A stretch of 64,000 bases of DNA. Source: Tetraselmis striata (lineage: Eukaryota > Chlorophyta > Chlorodendrophyceae > Chlorodendrales > Chlorodendraceae). Location: positions 18,487 to 82,486 of the forward strand of contig VCJN01002189.1 of assembly GCA_006384855.1 (NCBI GenBank), given 5' to 3'. The notes beneath the pieces were generated by a model. It was not told the DNA's origin. It saw only the letters and a program-made list of their open reading frames with translations, and searched no databases. The translations under genes were made by a program, and so were the position numbers. Shown one piece after another: positions 25,401-40,400 of this stretch. The first letter of the stretch is position 1; the number at the start of each line of letters is the position of its first letter.

Positions 25401-28400
25401 CTGGAGGCGGCAGCGGCCGCCAGGCAGCACTCCAGCAGGCTGGTGGCTGACAGCACGGGCTTGCAGGCGACAAGGGTGTCTGAGAGGGGCGAGAGGGCCA
25501 CCGAGAGGATGCGAGAATGGAAGGTGATGGGAGAGGCTGAGAGATGGCCGGCCGACACGGACATTGCCAGACGATGAGGTTTGCTATCTCCAGCCCACAC
25601 TGTCTCATGGACCATCTGCATGCATTTCAGTTGGATTGCTGGAAACGGCGCGCGTCCACAGCATGTTACGACATGGGCGTTGGTTCCCTACAGCACAAGG
25701 GGAAATGTGTCAAAATTCATGTAGGGCTGGAATCGGCACATATCATTTGGTAGCACGGCCTTGGTGTTCTGCCTATACCTGATACGCAAATGACGAGCAT
25801 CCTGCCACCGCGTTGGTAGACTGGTGCATTTTACTGAACGATTGCCGTGGAATCGCCCAGGCAGTAGAGCTATCTGCACAGAGGGCATCTGAGACGTAGG
25901 GATTGACAGCGCGCAGATGCATGATGGGAATGCTCTTGCGGCAGGTATTGGCGACGATAATGGACAGCAGCCCAGTGGCTCCAGCCGCGGGCTCCGCATG
26001 GGCACCGAAAGACTTGTTGGCTTGAATGAGAAGTGGTGCGTCAGGAGAACCACTGGCACTTTGCCTAGCTGATGAAAGCGCGCCGATTTCGAGAGGGTCA
26101 CCTGCGACAGAGAAATGCATCGAGTTAGATTACTTAATGTGATTTCAATCAGAGAATACTCGACACGGCTTCCTGGAGACTTACCTAGGGCAGTGCCAGT
26201 GCCATGGAGCTGAGTCGCAGTCATCTCGTTTATGCCGCACTCTGCGTCAGCCCAAGCGGAGAGGATAACTGCACGTTGAGACGGCCCGCTGGGAGCTGTC
26301 AAGGAGCTAGAGCGGCCATCCTGATTGACGTGCATGCCTCGTAGAAGGGCGTAATTTTCTGTTAAGTCTGTGCCTGTCTCTGCCGGGCGAAGACTCATGA
26401 CAACTGCTGCTTCTCCGCGAACATAGCCGTCTGCACTGGAGTCCAGGGCCTTGCACCTGCTACTGGACAGCATCGAAGCCGCTACCAGGCTGCTGATGAT
26501 TCCCGGGTTGAGAACCAGATTTATGCCGCCGCAGACCGCCTCCAGGGAATAGCCAGCGTGCATATCGTTTCTTGCGATATGCATGGCAACTAATGCTGAT
26601 GAGCAAGCTGTGTCCACGGAAACACTTGGCCCCTGCAGGGCAGGTCAACCGTGGCAGTAGTGGCGTAAGCCATGTGGCTGTGACAAAGGTACACAGTCGC
26701 TACTCTTCATATTGGCATGCTGTTGCAAAGTACACGGCATGACAATGATGTTTGAACCCACCTTCAAGCCCAACGTGAAGCTGATGCGCCCAGCGGCAGC
26801 GGAGGACGTGCCGCCAGTAACATGAAAGGGTGTCAGAGCTGTCTTGGAATTTTGCACAACAAAGCTGTACTCAGGTGGATACAGGCCCATGTAAATGCCG
26901 CATGACGCCGGATGCGAAGGCTCTTCCAGCGCCTGTTGTACCTGAGCAATGATACAACAGAAAGGCCGTGGTTACAGAGATTGTGTGCATCTGCAACAAG
27001 TATTCACATCTTGTCGTGGAGGCTGACTGTCAGGACAAGCTCTCACCTGATAGCAAAGCTCAAGTAGAATTCTTTGCTGCGGATCCATCAGCCGTGCCTC
27101 CGTCAGGCCAATGCCAAACAGCGTGGGGTCAAACTTGTCAATGCCATGCAGGAATGCTGCAAACCTCCCTGCTGTGTGGTCAGGCGATGAGAAGCGATGT
27201 TCCACATCCCAGCGGTCGTAGGGAATCAGGAGAACCCCATCCCTGCAGCCCAATGCCTCCAGGGCATTCATGTATGGTATCATAGACTCCACAGCATTCA
27301 CAGCTGCAACAGCGCAAATAGCAAATTAGTGAGAACTGCGAATCCGTAAAGAAAAGGCTGGCATCAGGACATTTCTCAGACTCCCACAGGAAGAAGGCCC
27401 GCATACCTATCCCGCCAGTTCTGAGTGTAGATTGTAAACCAGGCATGTTTCCATGTGTCTGCAAGGCATGGCCGCTATCTCCCTGCCCCTGTTGCAGATG
27501 AGCCTACACAAGAAATGTATCAACGCAATCAGCAATAATGTTTCCAGGTCCACGTACAAACCAAAAATGTATGTCATGTGACAGAAAAGAGTATGCTGCT
27601 GGATTGCTTACCTCCAGAAAGCGGCACAGCTCGTTCACGGATGGATAGTCAAACAGCAGCGTGGCAGGCAGTGGGATTTCCAGGCGACCCTGCAGTGCTT
27701 GGCTGAGCTCTACTGATCCGAGGGAGTCCAGCCCAGCTTGAACCAGCGACTCATCATCAGAAACCTCTGAGGGTAAGATGTTGCTCAAAACGTCCAGCAC
27801 CTACACAGCCAAGCAGGAGAGAAATCAGTGGTGCTTCAAACAAGCAACATACCAGCAACAAAAAGTAAACAGCGGGAAACACGAATGCAACGCATTACCT
27901 GTCCTCTGATATCTGCAATCAGCATGCCAGAAAGCGCCAACGAGTCAGCATGGTGCATCAGAGGCAAGCTAGCTGGCGGTAGTACAGGCGTCTCAGTCTG
28001 CCTTGCGCTCTCCTTGACAAGGCAAACCTCTCTGAAGTATGACGGCATGTTGCAGATGAACTTTGACAACTCCAGAGGCGTGACTGCCAGCGCCGCCCTT
28101 GCCCCAATGGCTCTCACCACCTCCCTCAGAGCCGCCAGCCCCACCTCCGGCCTCACCATCCCTATCCCCATCCTCTCCATCCGCACTGCCGTCCCCGCAT
28201 CGCCCGCCGCCATCCCTCCTCCTGCCCAGGCGCCCCAGTTCACACTCACCACCGCGCGCCCCTCTGCCTGCCACCGCCCCGCCAGCCCATCCAGCACGCT
28301 GTTGGCGGCCGAGTACTGCAGCTGCCCTGGTGAGCCCCACAGAGCTGCGATGGAAGAGAACAACACCTGGCTGCCCACCGCACAGCCCGCCAGCTGCTGC

Positions 28401-31400
28401 TGCCAGGCCAGCAGGCCTGCCACCTTGGGTCCAAACACCTTGCGCACTCCGGCAGCGGTCTGGTTGGCGATGGTGGCGTCCGCCAGCACGCCGCCGGCAT
28501 GCATCACGTCAACACCTCCCTGCAGCGCTCCCTGCATCGTGCTGCGCAGCTCCTCCTTGTTGCCCAGGTCGCAGCCGTACAGATCCACCAGCCCCTGCCC
28601 CAGCTTGCCATCCTCTGTCCATCCGCCGCCCTGCGCCATACGGCCTGACCTGCCCAGCAGCACCACATGCTGCTGCCGATGCTGCTGCAGGAGCCAGCGC
28701 GCCACCAGGCTGCCGATCATGCCCATGCCGCCAGAGATGAGGCAGGTGCCGCTCCAGCTGGTGCTGTCTGGGCTGGCAGACTGCATGTCAGAGCCCAAGG
28801 TGCGGCTGGAAGTGAGGGGCACCATGCGCGGGATGTAGCTGGCTGAGCTGTCCACCACCATGCCGTATGGGTCACATGCAGATGGCGCCCCTCCGGATGC
28901 GCTGCCTGCTCGCATGATTGCGCAGCCTCCCCTGCCTGCTGCATATGGGCTCACGTCACAGCCCCCATGCACCGCCACTGGGCCCTCCACAGCCGCCGTC
29001 CTCAGCATCCCCATCAGCCCAAGCTCTGATGCACTGGCAGCCGCCCGAGAGCAAGCCGCCCCCACAGTCTGGTACCCGCTGGTCAGCAGCTGCACTCCTG
29101 CACCGCCACACGCCTGCATGCCTTGCAGGCTAGCCAGCGCGCTGCTCACCAGGTGACTGCCTCCATACACCATGTCTCCCGTTGCGCTGGGCACCGGTCC
29201 ACAGGTATCTGATGCCTGCCAGCTCAGCTCCAGCATGCTGTCTGGTGCCCGCACCTGCTGGGCAGCCAGCCCCAGGCCAGGCCGGAATGCCACCTGCGCC
29301 AATGACACCCGGGACGCTCCTGCCCAGATGTTGATGTCTGCAGTGCAACCAGGCCCGCGGTCTGGCAGCCCTGCGCACTGAAGCGCGCACATGCCCTCCT
29401 CTGGCGGAGAGGGCATGTATGCCACCTCCCTCAGCAGAGCGCCACCTCTATCCTGGCAGCCAAGCTGTGGAAGCAGCAGCAGCCCCTCCAGCTTGCAGGC
29501 CAGCAGGGCGCAGCTAATGCTTGCCGTCTGTCCGATGATGGGGAAGCCACCCTCGCAACGCACTGCGCCAGGCACAAGGATCTGCTGCCATGACACAGCA
29601 GCGGGGCCTGCATGACGGACCGCCGCCGAGGTGCTTGTCACGAGGTGCGCCTCCATCACGCGCCGCCTGTCAATGCTGGCCGAGAGATGAACCTGGCAGG
29701 TCCCCATGCTCGGGCCTACTTGCATCTCCAGCGTGGCGTGGCCTGGAGGAAGTGCAGCCTGGGCCAGAACAGCGGCCTCTGCAAGGGCAGGGGAAGGTGC
29801 TGATGCAGCAGTGCTCCTGGAGGCGGCAGTGGCCGCCAGGCAGCACTCCAACAGGCTGGTGGCTGGCAGCAAGGGCTTGCAAGCAACAAGGTTGTCTGAG
29901 AGGGGGGAGAGGGCCACCGAGAGGATGGGGGAATGGAAGGTGATGGGAGAGGCTGAGAGATGGCCGGCCGACACGGACATTGCCAGGGGATGGCACAAGT
30001 TTGCTGCCCACTGCCTTGACTTGTTCCAAACATGCAGAACCACTGGGCTGTTCAACGACGGATTGGACACAGCAACTCGCCGGGAGACAGCATGGGCGTT
30101 GGTTCCCTGGGGAAAAATGGCAAATCATGCAAAATTTAGCATCCTGCTGGCCATGGTCATTCCCAAACAGGAAGTTGGCTTTTCGGCTGAGTGAGAAACT
30201 GGCAAACTGCTGCCGAAGGGCGCAGTGTACCTGGTAGGCAAAGCTATTCAGACCAAGGGAGGCTTCTCCTGCCATACGTGTTGCTGGCTGGCACTGCCGA
30301 GGGAGTGCAAAGCCGGGTGGGCCATGTCCACTGCGACTGCTGTTGGTTGCCATCACTGCCACGCAGTGCTCGGATGGGGTTCTCAGGTGCATGATGCGCT
30401 CCAGCTTGCCTTTTGCTGCCAGCAGGTGGTTGTGCAACAAGCCCACAATGCCAGCACATGCCTCAGAGTGAGCTAGTGCAGATTTGCAGGCTTGGATGGA
30501 TACAGCTGTTGTACCACCGCTGTTCTGCAGAGCTGAGCCTGCGGCTCCAAGCTGATTATACCAAAAAAAAGCAAACAGGCTCCTTTCAGCTCAAATAAGT
30601 ATGCAGATAAGGAATGGAAATGATTCAGGGACATGGAGCGGGACCATACCTCTAGAGGGTCTCCCAGGGAAGTGCCAGTCCCGTGCAGCTGGAGACTTGC
30701 CATGGACACCACATCCTCGCTGGCATCACGCCACGCCGCTGATATCACCGACTGTTGGGATGGTCCATTTGGCGCAGTCAGGGAGCTTGACCTCCCATCT
30801 TGATTGACTGCTGACCCGGATATCAGGCCCAGAACATCCGGTGCTTGCATGCCTTGAGAAGTACCTTGTGCCAACAGCATTGTCACACACGACTCACCAC
30901 GCACGTAGCCATCCGCATCCTGCAACAACGCCGGTTCATCGCTTAATACCAGCAGCTAGCGAACGGCGATTGCTGTGAGCCCCAAACAAATGCTAAGCTG
31001 TACCTGATCCAGGGTCTTGCATCGGTGTGATAGAAAAGATGCACTCATCAAGATGTCGATGAGCAGTGGATTCAACAGGCAATGCGCTCCCTGGGCGAAT
31101 GCTGAAAAACACTCCTCCGCACGAATGGCATGCAGGGCAGCATGCACCGCAACCAGGGATGACGAACATGCTGTGTCTATCGAGACAGCAGGTCCCCGGA
31201 AGTTGAAGATGTAGCTTGTCCTCCCAGAGGCTACATTTCCGGCTGTCGCTGTGGCATGGAAGGCGGTCAACGACTGACCCGCTTGCGCGGTATACAACAT
31301 TGCATCATATTCCGCCTGGGATTAACAGGACTGTAAAACGTCAGTTGCAGTTGGTGTGTTGATTATGCGGCCGGCAAATGAACAGCGCGGTGGTACATGA

Positions 31401-34400
31401 GGACGGGCAGGGCCAATACCAACCTTCATGACTCCAACATACACACCAGTAGCAGAGGTGGAAGTCGTGTCAGTGGGGCATATCGATCTAGCCTCGGCAG
31501 TTGTTTCCAGGAGCATCCGCTGCTGAGGGTCGATCAGCCGAGCTTCAGAATCGGAGATCTGGAAGGCTTGCGCGTCAAACATGGAGAGCGAATCCAGAAA
31601 CACGCCCCATCTGGTGGAGAGGAACCCAGTGGCATTGGCGCGGTACTCTTTGTCCCATCGGTCCCAGGGAATGTTGCGCACGCAGTCTTGTGTCTGTGAT
31701 GCAGCATGGCATGATTAGCACCACTCGAACATGTAGCCACAGAAACGTAACACCGTTCACATTAAAGGTTTAAAACCCGTGTTGGCAGGCGGAAAATGGA
31801 TACCTGAAACGTTGACATGACGTCATAAGGCAGCCTCAGACCAGTTCCCAACACCGCCACAGAATCTGGGCGAGCTGATTCGCCATGCAGTAGAGGCAAA
31901 AGACGCGGACTTGGTAGCTGAACTGTGATTGCTTGAGAGCCCGCATCTCCCGGATCCTCATCATGCGGCATGCATCCCTACCACACGACCGTAACAAGGC
32001 CAGATTTAGCATGTCGGACAGAACATTTTTCTTTAAAGAGGGAGAGAGGAAAAACAATTCCTAGCAGCAGCTGAAGTCGCCGCGGGCAAGTAATGTGGCT
32101 CACATACCTTCAAGTAAGCGGCCAGATCGTGCACAGTAGGGTAATCAAAGAGCAAGGTGGCTGGAAGGGTAATCCTCAGCTCTCCCTCCAGAGAGTTCCG
32201 GAGCTCCACAGCGCCAAGCGAGTCCAAGCCAGCAGCTGTCAGCGGCTGAATGGCGTCCACAGTGGACCCCAAAATCGTGGACACGCTGTCCATCACCTGT
32301 CAAGGAGGGCATTGTGGTGAGAAGAGGAAGTAAGTCACAACCCAGTCCGCCATTGATGCAAAGTGAAGAGTCCAATTCAGGAAAGCGGACCACCTGCTGC
32401 TCCAAATACTCCTCAAGGGCAAGGCCAGCTGTAGGCCGACTTGAGACCGTTTTGGGGTCTGCACGAAGTGGCACTCCCTCGGAAGTCTCTCCCACACCTG
32501 GCGCCCCAAAGGACATGCACAAACATTTATGTTAAAACGCATCAACAGCGGGGGGTCGTGGGCGCCAAACATGTCAGAGGGGCCGACCTGCCAAAGCTGG
32601 CTGCAGAAATTGTTGGAATTGGGAGAAGAATGGTCGTGCTGCTCGTGGTTGCATGAAACGAGGCCAATCCATCGGAGAGACAGTTGCAGTTGTAAGGAGA
32701 TTGCTAGAAGAGCAATCCGCCTGTAAACGTAAATAAAAGATAACACTCATTCAGAGTCACTGGAAAGAATCAGGCGGTGTTATGTGTGACAGGTTTCCTG
32801 GCAAAGAAGTAACGGAAAGCACCTGCGCGGTCTTGATGACTCCTGCGAGAGCTGCTAATCCGATCTCTGGTGTAAGCATGCCGAGACCCATCCGCTCCAT
32901 TCTCATAACAGATTGCTGGTCTTGCAGCGCCATACCGCCTCCAGACCAGGCTCCCCAGTTGACACTCACCGCATTACTCCCCTGCTGCTGCATCAGCGCT
33001 GCCACTCCGTCCAGAGCGGAGTTTGCGGCAGAGTAGTTGGCTTGTCCAGGGCTACCGTACACTGATGCTATTGAGGAGAACAAGACAGACATCAATGTCG
33101 GCTTCTGTTGGATAGTCTCCCTCCACCTTGAGAGACCACACATCTGGAGAAATTGCATCCGGGGGGGGGGGGGAGGGGGGGGGGGGGAATCAGTGGTATC
33201 CAGATGATCCGAGACACGAAGTGACAGGTAAGGGGCAAATGTTAACCAGGGAATGTTTGCCACACACCTTTGGTGCAAAGACTTGCTTGATTTTGCTATG
33301 GCTTTGGTTGAGAATGGTGCCATCAGATAGAGTCCCACCAGCATGAATGAGGCCGGCAGTGGGTGGGCAGTCCCCATCGTCTGCCTCTACGGCATGGAAC
33401 ATTTCTTCGCTTGAGCTGGCATCCACCCGAAGAAGCGACACTGATGGTACAGCACTCGATTGCAAGAGGTTCAGCTGTTCTCCTGCACATGCATAAACAT
33501 GCCTCCGTCAGAGAACATGTAGCCCTAGCGCTGTAATCCTTGTGTCATAGGAGATTCCGCTGACAACAAGTACTGCTCTTAATGTGCTTTCCACCTACTT
33601 AGATGAGAGGCGTTACTCACCTGCTGCTCGGCCGCTTCGCCCAAGTAGTCTGATGTGTGCAACGCCGTTGCGTGCTAGCCAGATCCCCACCAAAGATCCA
33701 AGCATACCCATTCCTCCAGTGATGGCCACAGATCCCCGTCCCTGGCCAGGGTCGGTGAGTGCTCCTTGCTCCGACTGTAATAAGACCTTTCCAATGTGCC
33801 GTGCCTGACTCATGTACCGGAACGCGGCAACTGCGTCACTTAATCCGTAATTTGTCTGTGATAGACCGCTGATATTCCCACGCGCCAGCTTGCGGGATAG
33901 AGCCAGCAGCTTCTGCCTCTGTACGGAGAGCTCCAAGAAGTCGATGGCAACTAGCTGGTAGTTAACATCAGGACGCTCCATTGCCACCTGCATTAAATCG
34001 GTCAGGAGCAGCACAAAGTCACAATCAAGAAAACAAAGTCACAATTAAACAAGTCATGTCGACAATCAGCCCCCTCCCCCCCCCCCCCCCCCCCCCCGGA
34101 GTGTTAGCATCAGAGAACTGGCCCAAAGAGGTCACATACCCTGGCATGGCTCCAAATATCGCGCTTTCCAATTTCCAGGAATACACCCCCGCGGTTCATC
34201 ATTGCAAGGCTGCTTGCCACAAAGCCCGCCGATGTGAGGGAATTCAGCACAATATCCACTCCGTGCACCTGCGGCACGCAATGCATCAAGGGGCGCCTCA
34301 GTCGTTTATGCATACAAGCTGTCGCCGTATCTTTGTACGCGCCAACTCCAAGTGTGACTATTCTTCTTACCTCTTCGTGTGCTGCAGCCTGCAAGTAGGC

Positions 34401-37400
34401 TTCTGGGAAGGAAGTGTCACGAGAGTTCAGGGCACACGCCATTCCGCGCGAGCGCAGAAGCTGTCGTTTGGCACCACCAGCCGTACCAATAGCAACAGCG
34501 CCCATGTTCCCTGCAAGCTGACACGCTGCCAGGCCGACGCCACCTGCAGCGCCATGCATAAGCAATCTAGATCCTGGCTGCATGCTGGCTGCGTCATGTA
34601 GCGCCTGCTCCACTGTCAGGAACACAGTTGGCACCGTGGCTGCGTCCACTAGCGACACCTGTATGAAAATGGCGCGTTATTATGCGCAACAAGCAAGACA
34701 ATGCGGAAAACGAATTGTTGGCATGGATACCACCCTGTCACACACATGGCAATAGGCATCACCTCATTAGGGCATGGAACCATGGTTAGGTCAGGGACCA
34801 GGGCATGCGAGCCAATTGTGCCAGCGGCCAGGCCGAACACGCGATCGCCTACTGCGGGTGACCATCCGCTCTCTTGCATCTCAGCGCTTGGCTGCGCGCT
34901 GCATGCCGACACAATGCCAGCGCAGTCGCCACCCGGCGCCCCGGGATCCCCAGGATACATGCCTAACACGTTCAGGACGTCCCGGAAGTTGATTCCTATC
35001 GCACAAACTGAGAGCGGCACGCAATGTCAGTACCCCATATGCATGCAATGTGATACAAGTAAAAATCAAAGCACAGTAGCACCGTTGCATGCCGGTCGTA
35101 CTCTTGATAGCTAGCATCCCAGGCGGTGGGTCATCAAGAGCTCGCAGCTTCCGGGGCCGCATGTTTGAGAAAGCGCCCCTGGGCTCTGGCATGAGCTGGT
35201 ACGGAGTGCGCAATGGGCAGCCTGGGAGTGCTCTCAGGATTGGCACCATCTTTGAGCCGCCTCTGAAAACAAGCCCATCCGCCTCTGAGCTATCACAGAA
35301 GTCCGATGTACAAAGAACCTGGCCAACACAGCCAACACCAGCGTCCAAGCTGGAGTACCTAGCACCGCCGAAGTGTGCACCCTGGGACTCCATGGACACT
35401 GTTCGAATGAGGCCCTGTACAAAGGCACTGGCGACTTGTCTGGCCTTTCGTATCCGGCTTGGCATTGGTGATGCTTCGCAGATGGTATCAGGAAGCATCC
35501 ACCGCATGCCCAATGGTACGCTCTGCGACAGTGCGCCCTGACAGACGACAGCCCGTCAGGAGGGAGACAGATTCAGATGTCCATATATCAGCAAGACAGC
35601 GATCATACAGGGCTTTGGGGGGCAGCCTCACCTGTACAGCAGATATCAACGAGCTGCACATGCTGGCTGGTTCTTGACTTAACACATTCAGAAGAGGGAT
35701 CTCTCTTCTCGCACTCAGCACCCAGCTCGCGGGACCTTGGAGGCTGTCTGACGCGGCCCAGACAATGTCAAGTATGTCGTGAGAAAACTTGGGCCGATGT
35801 ACAACCTTGGCAGCGGTCCCTTTAAGCGCAGCTGAGCCTGACATTGGCCTCGACTGGAGACCTGAGATGGTAATATCCTGGCGCCCGTGATCTTCAGGTG
35901 TGAGACCATGATTGTGTGACCGCTGCCCTGGCACATTCTCCGTCAGGACAGAGAAGGCGTAGTGTGTGTGCTGACTTGCTGTACTTCCTGATACGGAAAG
36001 CTTGCTCATGTCCATGCCAACAGGGACATATGTTGGGTCTGATTGATTGTACTCCACAAGCTGTGTGGCGATATGGATTCCGTTGTCAAGAACAGCTGGA
36101 TTGGCAATCATTGATGATGCAGACTGAGCAGATTGCTGAGGAACGCTGACTCCAGCTACAACATGGGGATACGGACTGCTTGCTGTAGCAACAAACCAAG
36201 ACCGGCCAACCAAGTCTTCCCTGGTCTGCCATGTATCAGAAGCCAAAGACATGCATTTCAGATCTCCTGCGAGGTTGACTCTGGTGCTCCCGCTGCTGTT
36301 GTTGCTGCTGATCGTGATGCGCGATTGCGCAGTCGAGATCTTCCACTGAATGGTCTGCAGACTGCTGCCAGCTCCGCTTTGAAGGATAAGGGGTTGAGGC
36401 AGCGTGGCATTTAACAGCATGACATACTCCGCCAATTCAGCTGTTCCTTGCACCTCGGTAAGAGCATGTCGGGCGCCGGCAACAACCACTTCCAAAGATC
36501 CAGCGCCGGGAAATATTGCATTTCCCAACACCTGTAAGACACACAAACCCACCGCGTGAGAGTAAATCTATTTCGATAACACTGCAGGACCACAATGCCA
36601 CAGAAAATACTTCCAGTGCAGTGAAATCATACCTTGTGATCCCACAGAAACGCCAGCCTCCCTCCTCCCACCATCCCCTCCAGCACCACCTCTCCTCCGC
36701 CCACCGCTCCTCCCACCCTCTCCAGCACATAGTGCGCCGCCGGTAGCACGTAGCTCCTTGCCCGCACCCATGCCGCCAGCCTGCTCTCCCTCGCCTGCTT
36801 TGCTCCTGCCCCCGCACCTCCCACCACCACATGGGCATTTGTCCCCATGTACGCAAAGCTCGACGTCCCCACACACACCGCCTCCCGCGCCCATGCTGTC
36901 CCGCCGCCTTGTCGTGGGGCGCTCCACACCGCACTGCCATCCTCCCTCCGGCCCATCACTGCCTCCACATACTTGTTCATCTCCCGCAGATGGGTCAGCG
37001 CCGTCACCAGCATGGACCGCTCCGGCAGCATGCCAAACACCATGCCCATCAGCCCGGCCGCCGCCTCAGAGTGTGACACACTGGACTTGGCTGCCTGCAG
37101 CGACACCGGCTGCCTCCCTCTGCTGGCCCCCACCACAGCCGTGGCCGCCCCCGCCTCAATGGGGTCGCCCAGCGCTGTGCCTGTGCCATGCATGCACAGC
37201 GCCTTCATGGCTGCCACCTCCACACCGCCGCTTCCCCATGCCGTCTGCAGCACCGCCTGCTGGGCGGGCCCATTTGGCGCTGTCAGGGAGCTGGAGCGCC
37301 CATCCTGGTTGACGGCAGACCCGCGCATCAGGCTGCACACCTCGCCCATGCCCAGCCCCGCCCGCCCCAGAACCAGGGTGATGCCGGCCTCGCCGCGCCC

Positions 37401-40400
37401 ATAGCCATCCGCCTCGGCCGACAGCGTCTGGCACCGCCCGCAGCTGCTCAGCATCTGAGCGCTCACCAGGATGTCAACCAGCTCTGGCTCCAGCAGCAGG
37501 CTCACGCCACACACCAGCGCCGCCTGGCTCTCCCCGCCCAGGATGCCATTGTGTGCCAGGTGCGCTGCCACCAGGGATGCACTGCACGCTGTGTCCAGGC
37601 TCAGGCTGGGCCCCTTCAGCCCAAACGTGTACGACAGCCTGCCTGCCGCCACACTGGAGTTGGTGCCGGTGGCATGGTACGCCACGTAGCCCTTGCGTGA
37701 TGCCCCTCCCACCACAGCGTGATAGTCCGCATGCCAGATGCCCACGTACACGCCCCAGTCGCTGCCGGCTGCCACCTCAGCCGCACCGCACCCCTGGACC
37801 GCCTCCCATCCCAACTCCATCAGCAGCCGCTGCTGCGGATCCATCAGAGCGCTCTCCGAGCCAGACACGCCAAACAGCGTGCCATCAAACTCGCACACCT
37901 CTGGCAGCCACACGCCGTACCGGCTGGCAGTGCCCTCCTGCCCGCGGCCCTCCACATCCCACCGCCCCAGAGGCACCACCGCCACACAGTCCTGTTCTGC
38001 TCCCGCGCCCAGCACATCATATGGCAGCCGAGCCGCCAGCGCATGGATGCCTGTCCACGTGGTAGCCTGCTCCTGCTCCAGTGCACCGATCAGACCCAGA
38101 CCGGGCGCCGCAGCTGCCAGCTCCGGGGGTCCCTCTATCTGCCCCAGATGCGCTGCAAGGTCGCATATGGTGGGAAAGTCAAACAGCAGCGTTGCCGGCA
38201 GCTGCATCTCCAGCTCGCTCTCCAGGCTGCTGCGCAGCTCCACTGCCCCCAGAGAGTCAACTCCGGCTGCTGCCAGAGGCTCTGACACATCCACCTCCAC
38301 CCCCAGCAGCTCCTGCACCACGCCTGCAATGCGCCGCTGCAGATCCTCCCGCACCGGCCTGCTCACTGCCGCAGCCTGGCCAGCCGGTGGGATTGCTCCT
38401 GCGCCAGGCTGCGGACGTGGTAGCACCGCCTGCATGTGCGCACTCAGGTCCTCCACTGTTGGGTAATCAAACAGCAGCGTTGCCGGCAGCCTCACGCCAA
38501 AGCGCTCCTCCATGCTGCTGGTCAGCTCCACCGCTCCCAGCGAGTCCAGCCCAGCCGCCACCAGCGGCTCCACTCTGCCCACCTCTCGCCCCAGGATGCC
38601 CTCCACTGCCTCCATGACCTCCTCCTCCGCAGATGCCACCGCTGCAGGTGCCGCACCAACCACTGCCATCGGCGCATCCACCACAGGCGCAGGCGCACTG
38701 CGCTGGGGGGCTACCTCCACTGGACGCTTGCTGCCGCGGTACAGCTGCAGAAACTCCTCCGGCAGCCCGTAGGGCTGCGCCACGAATGTCTCCCACAGCA
38801 TGGGCGACACCGCCACCTGCACAGCCTGCCTGTCTCCCACTATCCTGCCCAGAGCCGCCAGGCCATCCTCCGCCTGCAGCAGCCCGATGCCTATCCTCTC
38901 CATACGCCGCGCCGTGCTGGGGTCCCGCGCAGCCATGCCGGAGCCGCTCCATGCTCCCCACTGCACGCTGACGCTGCCGATGCCCTGCTGCTTCCACAGT
39001 GTCGCCACCGCATCCAGCGCAGCATTCGCTCCTGAGTAGTTCAGCTGCCCAGGGGAGCCAAACAGAGAGGCTATCGACGAGAACAGCACCACCTCCTCCA
39101 CTCCGCCGCCCACCAGAGTCATGCGGCTCCCCAACAGCCCCGCAACCTTGGGCCCAAAGACCTGCCTTGCCAGCTGGGCCGTCTGGTTCAGGATCGTCGC
39201 ATCGGCAAGCACGCCACCCGCGTGCATCACTCCTTGCGCCTGCTTCCGTGCAGCCTCCCTCATGTCCTCTGCTGCCCCCACATTGCACATCTTGATGCCG
39301 GTACACACCGGGCTTGCCGTGCCTAGAAGGTTGGCTGCCTCACCAGTTGCCTTGCCGCTCCTTCCCAGCAGCGTCATGTGCTGCTGCCCCTGACCGGATA
39401 GCCAGGAAGCCACCAGGGTGCCCAGCACTCCGGTCCCTCCCGTGATCAGGGTGCTGCCGTGGGGACGGCCAGCAAGAGGAGTTGCCTGGCCTCCGGCTGG
39501 GGCCTGAGGGGCAAGCACAGGGACCAGGCTGAAGCCGGCCCTGAGGGAGCGGCTGCTGGGGGGTGGTGGGTGATGACCAGTGGGGATGGCCAGGGAGGCG
39601 AGGCTGGGCTGGGCGCCAGGCTGGAGAGGATCGGGGCTGGTGATGGAGCTGGTGAAGGTCCTGGTCTCCATGGCCACAGCACGAAGCATGCCATGCATCA
39701 CTTCTGAGAAGGGTTGCTGGCCTTGAAATGGAACAATTCCAGGAACGATGCAGGCTCCGCGTGACGAGACGTCAATCCCCTTGCTGGCAGCACCGTGCTG
39801 TATCAGGGCTTGCAGAGCTCCCGCCAATGTTCCCCAGGTGTGGGTCATGGACGCACCATGGATAGATACAAATAACTGGGTCTCACCAGGGAGATCGCGG
39901 TCATTCCAGGAGAGATCTGCTTGCCACTGGACTGACATGAGATTGTCTCCAGGAACACGCACAGGAGTTTGCTGTCCCATTGTCAGAGGTTTTGTAAGTA
40001 GTCCCCTGAGGGCGCCTGGCTGGCCCACTGCATCTTGTACTGTGAGCGACTGAAGCTTGCCATGCTCCTCAGCAATTGCAGCAACGCTAATTCCACCAGT
40101 AATTCCACACAAAGGCAGGATGTCAATGGAAGTTGGGACACGGGTTCCGCTAGTGCACTTGTAGACTTGCGAGGTGAGATGGAGGCTGGCATCCAAGACA
40201 GCTGGGTGAAAGACACAAGATGCACTGATTCCAGAGCCTGCAGCTTCAACATAGCCGGTAGCCGGACACGCGGCTCCAACACAAGAAGAGTCCAGAAGTA
40301 GAGACGCAGCATCACCAGATTCTTGGGCTCGGCTCGGGCTCCCAAGGATGCACATACGCTTCCCAAACATGTGGTATCCCTTCTGACGGGATACTGGATC

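Noticed and set aside
23664..28838. Long plus-strand open frames opposite the KR blocks (for example 27,828-28,838 and 23,664-24,422)
   Set aside because: They are antisense shadows of the GC-rich KR exons, recur wherever the KR is copied, and have no recognisable family.
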